Assembly (NCBI GenBank): GCA_045430275.1
Contig: JAILXU010000015.1
Coordinates: 32,739-96,738, forward strand
Direction: 5' to 3'
From: Oceanobacter sp045430275
GTDB taxonomy: Bacteria > Pseudomonadota > Gammaproteobacteria > Pseudomonadales > Oceanobacteraceae
Length of the DNA stretch: 64,000 nucleotides
A model generated the notes under the pieces. It saw only the letters and a program-made list of their open reading frames with translations. It was not told the origin of the DNA and did not search any database. This document shows, one piece after another, positions 25,778 to 34,767 of the stretch. The first letter of the stretch is position 1; every line of letters begins with the position of its first letter. A program made the position numbers and the translations under genes.

Positions 25778-26022
25778 GGTAGTACCTGGTTCGTGAATGT
25801 ATCCGACGGAATGTAATTCAGGGGTATGACATTTGGGTGACATGTCAGTTTGCTGTCCTGCTCCGTCGTAAGCAGGGCAAATTTTCGGCACTGTGGCTTT
25901 GTTACAAATATATTTCAAGTCTGTCGATGGTTTTTTTGAACAAATTTTGCACCCGATGCCGGTATGGAAACCATTGTTTGAATTCTGGTCATCTACGTTC
26001 TCTTTCTTCACAAATTCACAGC

Positions 26023-26553
26023 TCACAAGTGACGGGTTCTTAGCCAGAGCCCCGGTGGAGTGCTGAGACCCTGATCCCGATGCAATATGGTGCCGTTCTG
26101 ATCCAGGACGTAGTAACTGGGATACCCCTGAATCTGGAACTGTTCCTTAAGCGTTGCGTTACCCAGTAGTACGTCGCCGTTAAAGCCGATGTCATCGACA
26201 AAATCCTGCACCTGGCTGGCGGAGTCGTAGTCCAGCGCAATGGCGTAAACCTGTAGCGTATCGGTTGCTGGAATCAGGTTCAGCCCCGGCATGCTGATTT
26301 TGCAAACTCCACACCAGGGCGCGAAAAAATACACCAGCGTTCGAGAGGATTGGCTGGGCCATTGCAAGGCCACCGGACTGCCAGACAAGGTCGGCAAATG
26401 TGCCTCGGGGGCCGTACTGTCCGAATCCAGCATGTGACGGCTGACCCACTGGCTTAGCAGCAGGAATGCCATAACGGCCACGGTGATTTCCAGACTCCAG
26501 CGCCATAAGCCGGGCCAGTGTTTATATGGCTTTCGAAAAACGCTGTGCTTCAT
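26023..26553 (-). CDS. membrane-anchored thioredoxin-like protein
   Basis: A 176-residue protein with one N-terminal membrane helix (about residues 19-38) and a periplasmic thioredoxin domain carrying the redox motif WCGVC. The later cis-Pro region reads GYPSYYVLDQNG. It probably reduces or exchanges disulfides in the periplasm, similar to TlpA/ResA or CcmG proteins. It starts within the 3' end of hemN (32-base overlap) and follows it in the same direction. With hemN and the nearby ccm operon it hints at a role in haem-protein assembly, which is inference. The ribosome site is poor, consistent with coupling. Confidence 0.82.
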   Translation of the reverse strand: MKHSVFRKPYKHWPGLWRWSLEITVAVMAFLLLSQWVSRHMLDSDSTAPEAHLPTLSGSPVALQWPSQSSRTLVYFFAPWCGVCKISMPGLNLIPATDTLQVYAIALDYDSASQVQDFVDDIGFNGDVLLGNATLKEQFQIQGYPSYYVLDQNGTILHRDQGLSTPPGLWLRTRHL

Positions 26554-27916
26554 GGTGCTGTAAATAAGTATCGAAGGCCATGCAGGCGTTTCGTACCAAT
26601 AGCCTTCCCTTGTCGGTGATTGATATGTGGTCGTGGGTGATCTCGACCAGTTCATCTTGTTGCATGGGTTGCAAACGGCTCAGGGAGTCAGCCAGATACT
26701 CCCGACTGTTGATACCAAATTGCTGATCCAGTTGTTCAAAGGAGAGGGTCAGGTGACATAAAAGTTCCGCAATCAGGGTGCGACGAATTTTGTCATCGAG
26801 TGTGACGGGGCGCTGTTTCCAGGTGGGCAACTGCTGTTGTTGCAGGGCAGCCTCGTAAGAGGCTTCTGTTACCTGATTCTGAAGATAGTAGTCGCCAATC
26901 TGGCTGATGGAAGAAATGCCGAACCCCAGCAAGTCACAATCGCCGTGCGTGGTATAACCCTGAAAATTTCGGTGCAGCTTGCCTGCCGCTTGTGCTTGCG
27001 CCAGTTCATCTTCCGGCAAGGCGAAGTGATCCATGCCAACGTAATGGTAGCCAGCGTCGCTGAGGCGCTTGATGCAGTGTCCCAGAATGGCGAGTTTCTC
27101 ATTGGCTTCTGGCAAGTCGTCCCCATTGATTCGGCGCTGGGGTTTGAAGCGTTCCGGTAGATGAGCGTAGTTAAAAATGGACAGGCGATCCGGGCGCAGT
27201 TCGATAATGGTAGACAGGGTCTGGTCGAACGATTCCAGCGTCTGATGCGGCAAGCCGTAAATCAGGTCGATGTTGATTGAGCGGAAGCCGAGCGTGCGTG
27301 CCTGCTGCATAACATCGCGCACCATGGATTCGGGCTGCACCCGGTTCACGGCTTCTTGCACCTTGAGGTCGAGATCCTGCACGCCGTAACTGACGCGGTT
27401 GAAGCCCAGTTCGCGCAGCAGCGTCAGTGTGCCAAGGCGCAATTCCCTTGGGTCAATTTCAATGGAAAAGTCGGCGCTGTCAGATTCGCTGAAGCGAAAG
27501 TGCTGTTTCAGAAACATCACCAGATCGGTTAATTGCTCATCGGTCAGGAACGTCGGTGTGCCCCCGCCCAGATGCAGTTGCTCAACCGGAGCCAGTTGGC
27601 CATCAGTCGCTGGTTTCAATAACGCGCGCTTGGCCAGAATTTCCTGCTTGAGCAAGTCGAGATAGGGCAATGAACGCGCCATGTCACGAGTCACAATCTT
27701 GTTGCAGCCGCAGTAGTAACACACGTGTCGGCAGAACGGGATGTGCAGGTATAAGGAAAGTGGGCGCTCAGGGTCCCGTTTTTCATAAGCGAGCTGTTCC
27801 GGTTGGTCGTTGCTGACCGGAAGAAATTCCACAGCGGTTGGGTACGATGTGTAACGTGGGCCGGGACGGTTATAGCGCTGGATCAGTAACGGATCCCAGT
27901 GCAAGTGTTCGCTCAT
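26522..27916 (-). CDS. hemN: oxygen-independent coproporphyrinogen III oxidase
   Basis: A 464-residue radical SAM enzyme that decarboxylates coproporphyrinogen III to protoporphyrinogen IX under low oxygen. The cluster cysteines are C62, C66 and C69 in IPFCRHVCYYCGC, with the extra C71 typical of true HemN. GGGTPTFL, the conserved HemN N-terminal stretch RYNRPGPRYTSYPTA and a C-terminal HemN domain are present; that start separates it from HemW. An FNR/Anr-like box lies 92 bases upstream, fitting anaerobic induction. Confidence 0.96.
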   Translation of the reverse strand: MSEHLHWDPLLIQRYNRPGPRYTSYPTAVEFLPVSNDQPEQLAYEKRDPERPLSLYLHIPFCRHVCYYCGCNKIVTRDMARSLPYLDLLKQEILAKRALLKPATDGQLAPVEQLHLGGGTPTFLTDEQLTDLVMFLKQHFRFSESDSADFSIEIDPRELRLGTLTLLRELGFNRVSYGVQDLDLKVQEAVNRVQPESMVRDVMQQARTLGFRSINIDLIYGLPHQTLESFDQTLSTIIELRPDRLSIFNYAHLPERFKPQRRINGDDLPEANEKLAILGHCIKRLSDAGYHYVGMDHFALPEDELAQAQAAGKLHRNFQGYTTHGDCDLLGFGISSISQIGDYYLQNQVTEASYEAALQQQQLPTWKQRPVTLDDKIRRTLIAELLCHLTLSFEQLDQQFGINSREYLADSLSRLQPMQQDELVEITHDHISITDKGRLLVRNACMAFDTYLQHHEAQRFSKAI

Positions 27917-28007
27917 GGTCGGGCGTTCCTATGAATACAGGTGGCTTTGAAGAGCCAGCAAAAATGAACAGGTGTTAATAGATTACGCGTTTTATGAATG
28001 CACAAGC

Positions 28008-28021
28008 TTGCGGTGTATCAA
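28008..28021. promoter_or_regulatory. FNR/Anr-like box upstream of hemN
   Basis: TTGCGGTGTATCAA matches the TTGAT-N4-ATCAA consensus at 8 of 10 informative positions, with one perfect half-site. It lies between the divergent hemN and TetR genes; the distance to hemN suits an oxygen-responsive promoter. The remainder of the 298-base intergenic region shows no other clear signal. Confidence 0.45.
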
Positions 28022-28214
28022 GCTGAGCGCAGGGCTGATAGGGCGAAAACCGTTGCCTGCCGCTGCTATCTGTCCGAGCAAAACTTGAGGGGAGTCAATG
28101 TAACGACAGATAGGTTTACTGAATGATGGTTTAGTTGATCACAGCAAAGAGGTGGATGTGACGTCGGCGGCATGATCCGGTTTCGCGTATCTGAGTCAGG
28201 CTGTGGAGTTCGTT

Positions 28215-28889
28215 ATGCCCAAAAAACCCTTTACCCCCGCTGAAATCGAGTCACAGCAAAATCGGATTATGGATGGTGCCGCTCGGGTGATGGCGGATGT
28301 GGGCTATAACCAATTGTCCATGCGAACCCTGGCAGCAAGGCTGGAAATGACCGCCAGTAATATCTACAACTACTTCCCCGGCAAAGAATCTCTGCTGCTG
28401 CATATTCGACGACGTGGATTTGAGCTGGCCTTTCGGCAGGTATTCACATTCGCGGTCGGGCAGGCAGATACCCGAGTGCTGATCCAGTTTGTTCGACATC
28501 TGGTACGGTTTGACCAATCCTATCCGGGCTATTATCTGTTGATGTTTCAGCCTCCTGGGTTGCAGTCTGAAGCTTCGTCGGAACTGGAAATCCTGAATCA
28601 GCAATTGCAGCGTCAAATTGCAGAATGGCAACAACAGGTTCAGCAAATGCTGTTGCGCGTGGTGCCTGCACTGGAAGAATGTGGTGATCAGGATCAACAG
28701 CAAGCGGTCTGGTATTTCCTGTCGTCAGTACATGGCCTGATCAGCAGTCATCATTATCAATCATTTGGGGGGGTGCTGGCCCTGGATTTGTCCGAAGACA
28801 TGATTGCCGCTTTTGTTAATCGCCTGAGCATGGGGCTGGAGCAAACGGCGGCCGTGCCAAGGGTTGCTTCCATGCGACAAAATGCCTGA
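28215..28889 (+). CDS. TetR/AcrR family transcriptional regulator
   Basis: A 224-residue protein with an N-terminal TetR HTH (MDGAARVMADVGYNQLSMRTLAARLEMTASNIYNYFPGKESLLL in its usual arrangement, about residues 18-62) and a helical ligand domain with no recognisable ligand signature. It would bind an operator as a dimer and be released by a small molecule. I start at the ATG at 28215, which has GGAG 6 bases upstream; a GTG at 28203 is in frame. It sits 115 bases upstream of ccmA in the same direction, but a TATAAT box in between suggests ccm has its own promoter. Confidence 0.9.
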   Translation: MPKKPFTPAEIESQQNRIMDGAARVMADVGYNQLSMRTLAARLEMTASNIYNYFPGKESLLLHIRRRGFELAFRQVFTFAVGQADTRVLIQFVRHLVRFDQSYPGYYLLMFQPPGLQSEASSELEILNQQLQRQIAEWQQQVQQMLLRVVPALEECGDQDQQQAVWYFLSSVHGLISSHHYQSFGGVLALDLSEDMIAAFVNRLSMGLEQTAAVPRVASMRQNA

Positions 28890-28958
28890 ATCCAAGGCAG
28901 GGGATAAAGTGGTCGGAAGGACACTGTCTGACTGGCCGCCTTGTCGGTTATTTTCGTA

Positions 28959-28964
28959 TATAAT
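28959..28964 (+). promoter_or_regulatory. -10 box of the ccm operon promoter
   Basis: A TATAAT lies 40 bases upstream of the ccmA start, followed by a GC-rich stretch. No good -35 is found at 16-18 bases (TTGTCG lies only 12 away), so the call rests on the -10 alone. Confidence 0.4.
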
Positions 28965-29003
28965 CCCCGCGCCTTTGAATTGACGGGAATTGCCCTGAAC
29001 CCT

Positions 29004-29681
29004 ATGTCCTTTTCGTTTTCCCCCGACAGTGTTGATTTAACCGCTCACGCACTTTATTGCGAGCGGGATGATCGTGTCTTGTTTCAGAATCTGGATGTGC
29101 ACGTTAGCAACGGTAAATTGTTGCAGTTGGCTGGCCCGAATGGAGCCGGTAAAACAACGCTGCTGCGTTTACTGGCGGGTCTGAACCGGGATTACGACGG
29201 CGATTTGCACTGGCAAGGTGAAGACCTGCACAGAGTGTATGCCGATTACGCGCGTCAACGTTTGTATCTGGGGCATCTTGCAGCCATCAAACGGGCATTG
29301 ACCCCAATCGAAAATCTGCGCTGGCTGATGAGTCCGTGGATGACGTCAGAAACGGATACGCCGGTGCTTGAGGACGATTTGTGGGAGGCGCTGGAGCAAG
29401 TGAATCTGGCGGGTTATGAAGAAACGTCGTGTCAGCAGTTATCGGCCGGGCAGCAACGCCGGGTTGGTTTGGCCCGTCTGGCGATTGTTCCGACGCCATT
29501 GTGGATTCTGGACGAGCCGTTTACCGCATTGGATGTGGCTGGGGTACGCTGGCTGGAAGAGCAGATTCAGCGCCAGGTGGCCCGTAACGGTGCGGTGGTG
29601 ATCACCAGTCACCATGCGTTGCAGAATATCCCGACACTGGAGCGCTTGGAGCTGGGTGTTCTGGCTGGGCTGGAGGAATAA
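29004..29681 (+). CDS. ccmA: haem exporter ATP-binding subunit CcmA
   Basis: A 225-residue ABC ATPase of cytochrome c maturation System I: Walker A GPNGAGKTT (residues 44-52), signature QLSAGQQRR, Walker B WILDEPF. With CcmB it powers release of holo-CcmE from the CcmCDE complex. The start is the ATG at 29004, matching the family N-terminus; a frame to 28941 would run through the -10 box. First gene of a tightly packed nine-gene operon. Confidence 0.95.
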   Translation: MSFSFSPDSVDLTAHALYCERDDRVLFQNLDVHVSNGKLLQLAGPNGAGKTTLLRLLAGLNRDYDGDLHWQGEDLHRVYADYARQRLYLGHLAAIKRALTPIENLRWLMSPWMTSETDTPVLEDDLWEALEQVNLAGYEETSCQQLSAGQQRRVGLARLAIVPTPLWILDEPFTALDVAGVRWLEEQIQRQVARNGAVVITSHHALQNIPTLERLELGVLAGLEE

Positions 29682-29684
29682 ACA

Positions 29685-30353
29685 ATGAGCCTGGTTACTG
29701 CTACGGTAAAACGCGATTTGTTGTTGGCGGCTCGTAATCCGGGTGAGTGGCTGAATCCGCTGATGTTTTTTCTGATGGTTGCGGCCTTGTTTCCTTTGGC
29801 CGTTGATCCTGACCCCAAATTTTTGTCCAAAATTGCCGGTGGTGTTATCTGGGTTGCCGCGTTGTTGGCAACTTTATTGTCGCTGGATGCTCTGTATAAG
29901 TCGGATGTTGAAGACGGCTCGCTGGAGCAATGGCTGGCGTCCGGAGAATCCCTGTACGTATTGGCTTTGGGCAAGGCGCTGGTGCATTGGCTTTCCAGTG
30001 GCTTGCCATTAACGCTGATGTCGCCCTTGCTGGGCTTGATGATGGCACTGCCGGATGAGGCTTTCCCGGCGTTATTGCTGAGTCTGGGCGTTGGCACGCC
30101 GGTATTGAGTTTGCTCGGAGCGGTTGGAGCTGCTCTGACGGCAGGTGTGCGCAGTGGCGGTTTGCTATTGAGTTTGCTGATCTTGCCCCTCTATATCCCG
30201 GTACTGATTTTTGCCGCCAGTGCGGTGTATCACGCAGGCATTGGAATGTCCTACAACGGACAAATTGGATTCCTGGGAGCCATGTTGGCTCTGTCCGCGT
30301 GTCTGACGCCGTTTGCATCTGCAGCGGCACTCAAACTGAATTTATCCCGCTGA
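29685..30353 (+). CDS. ccmB: haem exporter membrane subunit CcmB
   Basis: A 222-residue protein with six membrane segments, membrane partner of CcmA. Typical N-terminus (VKRDLLLAARNPGEWLNPLMFF) and the DGSLEQW loop are present. It starts 3 bases after the ccmA stop. Confidence 0.95.
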   Translation: MSLVTATVKRDLLLAARNPGEWLNPLMFFLMVAALFPLAVDPDPKFLSKIAGGVIWVAALLATLLSLDALYKSDVEDGSLEQWLASGESLYVLALGKALVHWLSSGLPLTLMSPLLGLMMALPDEAFPALLLSLGVGTPVLSLLGAVGAALTAGVRSGGLLLSLLILPLYIPVLIFAASAVYHAGIGMSYNGQIGFLGAMLALSACLTPFASAAALKLNLSR

Positions 30354-30365
30354 GGTTGTGGTTCC

Positions 30366-31112
30366 ATGTGGCAGTGGCTTGTTCGCCTGTATCACCGTTT
30401 AGGTTCTCCCAAATGGTTTTATGAAATTACCGGGCGCTGGATTCCCTGGCTGACTGTAACAGCCAGCGTGGGTGTGGTCGTCGGGTTGGTGCTGGGGTTG
30501 TTGTATGCCCCGGCTGATTACCAGCAAGGGAACAGTTTCCGGATTATTTATATTCATGTGCCCGCTGCTCTGGTGGCACAAAGTGCTTTTATCATGATGG
30601 CGGTCGCGGGGGCGGTCTTTCTGATCTGGCGGATGAAAATGGCCGCCTGGGTCGCTCGTTCGATTGCGCCGATTGGGGCCAGCTTCTGTTTGATCGCTTT
30701 GTTAACCGGGGCCATTTGGGGTAAGCCAACCTGGGGCACCTGGTGGGTGTGGGATGCACGCCTGACCTCGATGCTGCTGCTGCTGTTCCTGTATTTCGGT
30801 GTGATGGCTTTGCAGCGGGCGATTGAGTCCGATGATGCCAGCCATAAAGCCGGTGCGATTTTGTCCCTCGTGGGGGTGATTAATATCCCCATCATCAAAT
30901 ACTCGGTCGAGTGGTGGAATACCCTGCATCAGCCCGCGACCCTGACCCTGACAGAAAAACCCAGCATGCACCCGGACATGCTGGTTCCTCTGCTGATTAT
31001 GATTCTGACCACATATATTTTCTTTGCTCTGCTGGTGATCTTGCGTACTCGTAATGAAGTACTGCGGCATGAACGCAAGCGCAGCTGGGTTCGAGAGTTG
31101 CTGGAGTCCTGA
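30366..31112 (+). CDS. ccmC: haem lyase component CcmC
   Basis: A 248-residue inner-membrane protein with six helices and the tryptophan-rich WWD motif (WGTWWVWDARLTS) that presents haem to CcmE on the periplasmic side. Two conserved His residues flank it (IYIHVPAAL; later NTLHQPAT). Length and order are normal for System I. Confidence 0.97.
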   Translation: MWQWLVRLYHRLGSPKWFYEITGRWIPWLTVTASVGVVVGLVLGLLYAPADYQQGNSFRIIYIHVPAALVAQSAFIMMAVAGAVFLIWRMKMAAWVARSIAPIGASFCLIALLTGAIWGKPTWGTWWVWDARLTSMLLLLFLYFGVMALQRAIESDDASHKAGAILSLVGVINIPIIKYSVEWWNTLHQPATLTLTEKPSMHPDMLVPLLIMILTTYIFFALLVILRTRNEVLRHERKRSWVRELLES

Positions 31113-31321
31113 TGGAATTTAACAGTTTTGCCGAATTTCTGGCGATGGGACGGCACGGTTTGTACGTTTGGCTGTCCTATGGCATCACGGCGGTGATCGT
31201 CGTTATCAACGTGATATTGCCCGTCATGCAACGTCGTCGTTTTTTCAAAGAACAACAGCAGCGTCTTCGTCGAGAGCGCCGTAACCAGACCGGAGATAAG
31301 CAACATGCATCCTCAACGTAA
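31112..31321 (+). CDS. ccmD: CcmD, small CcmC/CcmE-associated membrane protein
   Basis: A 69-residue protein with one membrane helix (about 17-38) preceded by the family start FNSFAEFLAMGRHGLYVW and followed by a long basic tail. It stabilises the CcmC-haem-CcmE complex. It begins on the last base of the ccmC stop (TGATG) and its 3' end overlaps ccmE by 17 bases. Confidence 0.93.
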   Translation: MEFNSFAEFLAMGRHGLYVWLSYGITAVIVVINVILPVMQRRRFFKEQQQRLRRERRNQTGDKQHASST

Positions 31322-31766
31322 GAAACGCTTGCACCTGATCCTGTTTCTGGTCGTGGGCGTGGGCGTCGCCATTGGATTATTGGCCTATTCCCTGAGCCAG
31401 AATATCAATCTGTTCCAGACACCTACCCAGATTGCCGCCGGAGAAGTGCCGGTTGGGCAAACCATTCGGGCTGGTGGCCTGGTGGTGGTGGGCAGTGTTG
31501 AGCGCAACTCTGAAGGTTTGGGTGTGACGTTTAAAGTGACGGATGGTGCGGCTGAAGTGTCGATTTTCTACGACGGCATTCTTCCTGATCTGTTTCGGGA
31601 AGGGCAGGGCATTGTGGCTCTGGGGAAACTCGATGATCACAAGGTGCTGCAAGCTTCCGAGGTGCTGGCCAAGCACGATGAAAATTATATGCCCCCCGAA
31701 GTCAAGGATGCACTGGAGCAGGCTCATAAAGATGGCAAACAGGCCATGATGGAAAAGGCGTACTGA
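31305..31766 (+). CDS. ccmE: haem chaperone CcmE
   Basis: A 153-residue membrane-anchored periplasmic chaperone. The haem-attachment histidine is H124 and the axial tyrosine Y128, in LAKHDENYMP. It has the usual OB-fold barrel after one N-terminal membrane helix. It carries haem from CcmC to CcmF. Confidence 0.97.
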   Translation: MHPQRKKRLHLILFLVVGVGVAIGLLAYSLSQNINLFQTPTQIAAGEVPVGQTIRAGGLVVVGSVERNSEGLGVTFKVTDGAAEVSIFYDGILPDLFREGQGIVALGKLDDHKVLQASEVLAKHDENYMPPEVKDALEQAHKDGKQAMMEKAY

Positions 31767-31775
31767 GGCACTAGC

Positions 31776-33773
31776 ATGTTTGATCTTTATGGTGAGACGC
31801 TCACAACGGCTCCCGAATTCGGCCAGTTGGCCCTGATTCTGGCCCTGGTTGTGGCAGTTATTCAATCGATTGTGCCCTTTTGGGGTGTACAGCGGGGCAA
31901 TGCCTTGTTGATGGCCTGGAGTCGTCCGTTGGCGGCTGCCCAGGCGTTATTTTTGACCATCAGTTTGTTGGTGTTGGGTTACTGTTTTGTGGTGGATGAT
32001 TTCTCCGTGACGTATGTAGCGACCAACAGCAATACCGCGTTACCAACGCCGTATAAAATCAGTGCGGTTTGGGGGGCTCATGAAGGGTCTTTGTTGCTGT
32101 GGGTGACGATGCTGGGTCTTTGGGGGCTGGCCGTTGCCTGGTTCAGCAAAGGGTTGCCACTGATTATGCTGGCCCGAGTGTTGGGTGTCATGGGCATTGT
32201 TTCCGCCGGTTTTATTCTGTTTACACTGGAAACCTCCAACCCCTTTGCGCGCAGCTTGCCGAGTATTCCAACTGAAGGCGGCGATCTTAATCCGCTGTTA
32301 CAGGATTTCGGCCTGATCGTTCATCCGCCGACGTTGTATATGGGCTATGTCGGCTTGTCGGTGGTCTTCGCATTTGCGATTGCAGCGTTGCTCGGTGGTC
32401 GTCTGGATGCGGCCTGGGCACGTTGGTCACGTCCCTGGACGACAGCAGCGTGGGTGTTTTTAACTATCGGGATTGCACTGGGTAGCTGGTGGGCGTACTA
32501 CGAATTGGGCTGGGGCGGCTGGTGGTTCTGGGACCCGGTAGAAAATGCCTCCCTGATGCCGTGGCTGGTGGCGACTGCTTTGTTGCACTCATTGGCGGTG
32601 ACTGAAAAGCGGGGCTTGTTCAAAAGCTGGACAGTATTGCTGGCTATTTTTGCTTTCTCTCTCAGTTTGCTGGGCACCTTCCTGGTGCGCTCCGGCGTTT
32701 TGACGTCGGTACATGCTTTTGCATCAGACCCGGAACGGGGTGTCTTCGTACTGGCCTTGTTGGGGTTGTGCGTCGGTGGTTCATTGCTGATTTACGCTCT
32801 GAAAGCTCCTACGGTGGCGTCTGTCGGGCGTTATGAATGGTTGTCGCGAGAGAGTTTCCTGCTGGCAAATAATCTGCTGCTGCTGGTTGCTGCTTTTGCC
32901 ATTTTGCTGGGCACCCTGTATCCACTACTGATTGATTTCCTGGGAATGGGCAAAATTTCCGTTGGTGCAGCCTGGTTTAACACCATGTTTGTCCCCTTGA
33001 GCGTTGCCTTGACGCTTATTGTGGGAGTTGGCGCTTCGGTGCGTTGGAAGTCGGATCAGCCACGTCGGTTACAAAAAGAGATGATGCTGGCCGCTGTTTT
33101 TGCCTTGTTATTGGGTGGTTTCGCTCCTTTCCTGGCTGATGGGACGTTGAATTGGCAAGTGGTTTTGGGCGTCACTATTTCAACCTGGCTGATTGGCGTC
33201 AGTCTGGTGGATGTCTGGAAGAAAACCCGTGGCCAACCCTGGAAGTTCACCACATTAAGCTGGAGCTTTCAGGGCATGATCTGGGCGCACATTGGTGTGG
33301 CTGTCACCGTGATTGGCGTCACCATGGTGGCCAATTACAGCCAGGAAGAGTCGATTCGCATGGCGCCGGGTGAGAGCTATCAAATGGCAGACTATCGTTT
33401 TGAGTTTGTTGAGGCTGGTCAGATTGAAGGGCCAAACTACACCGCCGATGCGACACGTTTTCGGGTGTTTGAAGGGGAACGTGAGATTGCACTGTTACAG
33501 CCTGAAAAGCGTCGTTATCTGGCGCGGGGTTCGGTCATGACTGAAGCCGCCATTGATGCCGGTTTGTTCCGTGATGTGTATGTGTCGATGGGAGAACCGT
33601 TGGAAAACGGTGCCTGGGGCATGCGACTGCAAGTGAAGCCCTTTATGCGCTGGGTCTGGCTGGGAGCCATCTTTATGTCCATTGGTGGTGTTATGGCGAT
33701 GCTGGACAAGCGTTATCGCCGCGTTAAATCACCGTCCAAAAACATCAATCCGACTGCGGAGGCGACGGTATGA
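31776..33773 (+). CDS. ccmF: cytochrome c haem lyase CcmF
   Basis: A 665-residue integral membrane protein with about 15 helices. The WWD domain reads WGGWWFWDPVENASLMPW, and there are the conserved periplasmic and membrane histidines typical of CcmF (for example in AHEGSLLLW, IVHPPTLYMGY). With CcmH/CcmI it attaches haem to apocytochrome CXXCH motifs. It overlaps ccmG by 4 bases. Confidence 0.97.
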   Translation: MFDLYGETLTTAPEFGQLALILALVVAVIQSIVPFWGVQRGNALLMAWSRPLAAAQALFLTISLLVLGYCFVVDDFSVTYVATNSNTALPTPYKISAVWGAHEGSLLLWVTMLGLWGLAVAWFSKGLPLIMLARVLGVMGIVSAGFILFTLETSNPFARSLPSIPTEGGDLNPLLQDFGLIVHPPTLYMGYVGLSVVFAFAIAALLGGRLDAAWARWSRPWTTAAWVFLTIGIALGSWWAYYELGWGGWWFWDPVENASLMPWLVATALLHSLAVTEKRGLFKSWTVLLAIFAFSLSLLGTFLVRSGVLTSVHAFASDPERGVFVLALLGLCVGGSLLIYALKAPTVASVGRYEWLSRESFLLANNLLLLVAAFAILLGTLYPLLIDFLGMGKISVGAAWFNTMFVPLSVALTLIVGVGASVRWKSDQPRRLQKEMMLAAVFALLLGGFAPFLADGTLNWQVVLGVTISTWLIGVSLVDVWKKTRGQPWKFTTLSWSFQGMIWAHIGVAVTVIGVTMVANYSQEESIRMAPGESYQMADYRFEFVEAGQIEGPNYTADATRFRVFEGEREIALLQPEKRRYLARGSVMTEAAIDAGLFRDVYVSMGEPLENGAWGMRLQVKPFMRWVWLGAIFMSIGGVMAMLDKRYRRVKSPSKNINPTAEATV

Positions 33774-34291
33774 AACGCGTATTTTTATTTGTTCCTCTGA
33801 TTGGTTTTTTGGTGCTGGGATTGTTGTTCTTCCTGACCATTGATCGTGAAAATAAAGATGTATTGCCATCGCCTCTGGTTGGGCAGCCATTTCCTGAATT
33901 TCAGATGACAACCTTGCTGGATAGTCAGCCGGTTTCGCTGGCGCAGCTCAAGGGAAAGCCTCTGTTGGTGAACGTCTGGGCGACCTGGTGCCCGACTTGC
34001 AAAGCTGAGCATTCTTTTCTGAACCTGTTGGCAGCAGAGGGTGTGCGCATTGTGGGTATCAATTACAAGGACGAGCAGAAAAAAGCGCATCAATGGCTGA
34101 CGGGATATGGCAACCCCTACGAATTCAATATTTTTGATTCCGATGGCAAGCTTGGTCTGGATCTGGGTGTGTATGGCGCACCAGAAACTTTTTTGGTTGA
34201 TAGCAAAGGCATCATTCGTGCGAAACACGTCGGTGATTTGAACGCAGATGTTTGGCGCAAACTGGAAGCAACCTACCGGGGGATGTTGTAA
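33770..34291 (+). CDS. ccmG: periplasmic thiol:disulfide oxidoreductase CcmG/DsbE
   Basis: A 173-residue membrane-anchored thioredoxin with active-site C74 and C77 in WATWCPTCKAE and the later GVYGAPETFLVD segment characteristic of CcmG. It keeps the haem-binding cysteines of apocytochrome c reduced. ATGA overlap with ccmF. Confidence 0.96.
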   Translation: MKRVFLFVPLIGFLVLGLLFFLTIDRENKDVLPSPLVGQPFPEFQMTTLLDSQPVSLAQLKGKPLLVNVWATWCPTCKAEHSFLNLLAAEGVRIVGINYKDEQKKAHQWLTGYGNPYEFNIFDSDGKLGLDLGVYGAPETFLVDSKGIIRAKHVGDLNADVWRKLEATYRGML

Positions 34292-34293
34292 GC

Positions 34294-34767
34294 ATGGTCA
34301 CACGGATATTCTCGGTGGTGTGTCTGGCACTTATTTCTTCATGGGCATTGGCGGTCGTGGATGGGCATAAATACCCGTTTGAGGACCCTCATGACATTGC
34401 CCGTTTTCAGTCTTTGTCAGAAGAGCTGCGTTGCCCCAAATGTCAGAACCAGAATCTGGCCGATTCCAATGCGCCGGTTGCTGCTGATATGCGCGATAAA
34501 GTGTACGAATTGATGCAGGATGGCAAATCCGATCAGGAAGTCGTGAGCTATCTGGTGGCTCGTTATGGCGACTTTGTGCGGTACCGTCCTCCTGTGCGTA
34601 CCAATACCGTGTTGCTGTGGTTTGGCCCTCTGATTGTTTTTATTTTGGGAGCCATTATGTTGGTGGTGATACGGCGTAACAGTGCCAAAAGAGACGCTTT
34701 GCCTCCTCTTTCCGAGGAAGAAAAACAACGTTTGGCACAGCTGAAGAATGGGGAAGATGCCTCATGA
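34294..34767 (+). CDS. ccmH: cytochrome c maturation protein CcmH
   Basis: A 157-residue protein with a signal peptide, the redox pair C47/C50 in LRCPKCQNQNLADSNAP, and a C-terminal membrane helix. It reduces or holds the apocytochrome together with CcmG and CcmF. The start is the ATG at 34294, preceded by GGGGGATG and starting 2 bases after the ccmG stop; a frame to 34252 would overlap ccmG. Confidence 0.96.
   Translation: MVTRIFSVVCLALISSWALAVVDGHKYPFEDPHDIARFQSLSEELRCPKCQNQNLADSNAPVAADMRDKVYELMQDGKSDQEVVSYLVARYGDFVRYRPPVRTNTVLLWFGPLIVFILGAIMLVVIRRNSAKRDALPPLSEEEKQRLAQLKNGEDAS

Noticed and set aside
28133..28146. A second FNR-like sequence near TTGATCACAGCAAA
   Set aside because: Only one half-site fits; the other half matches poorly.
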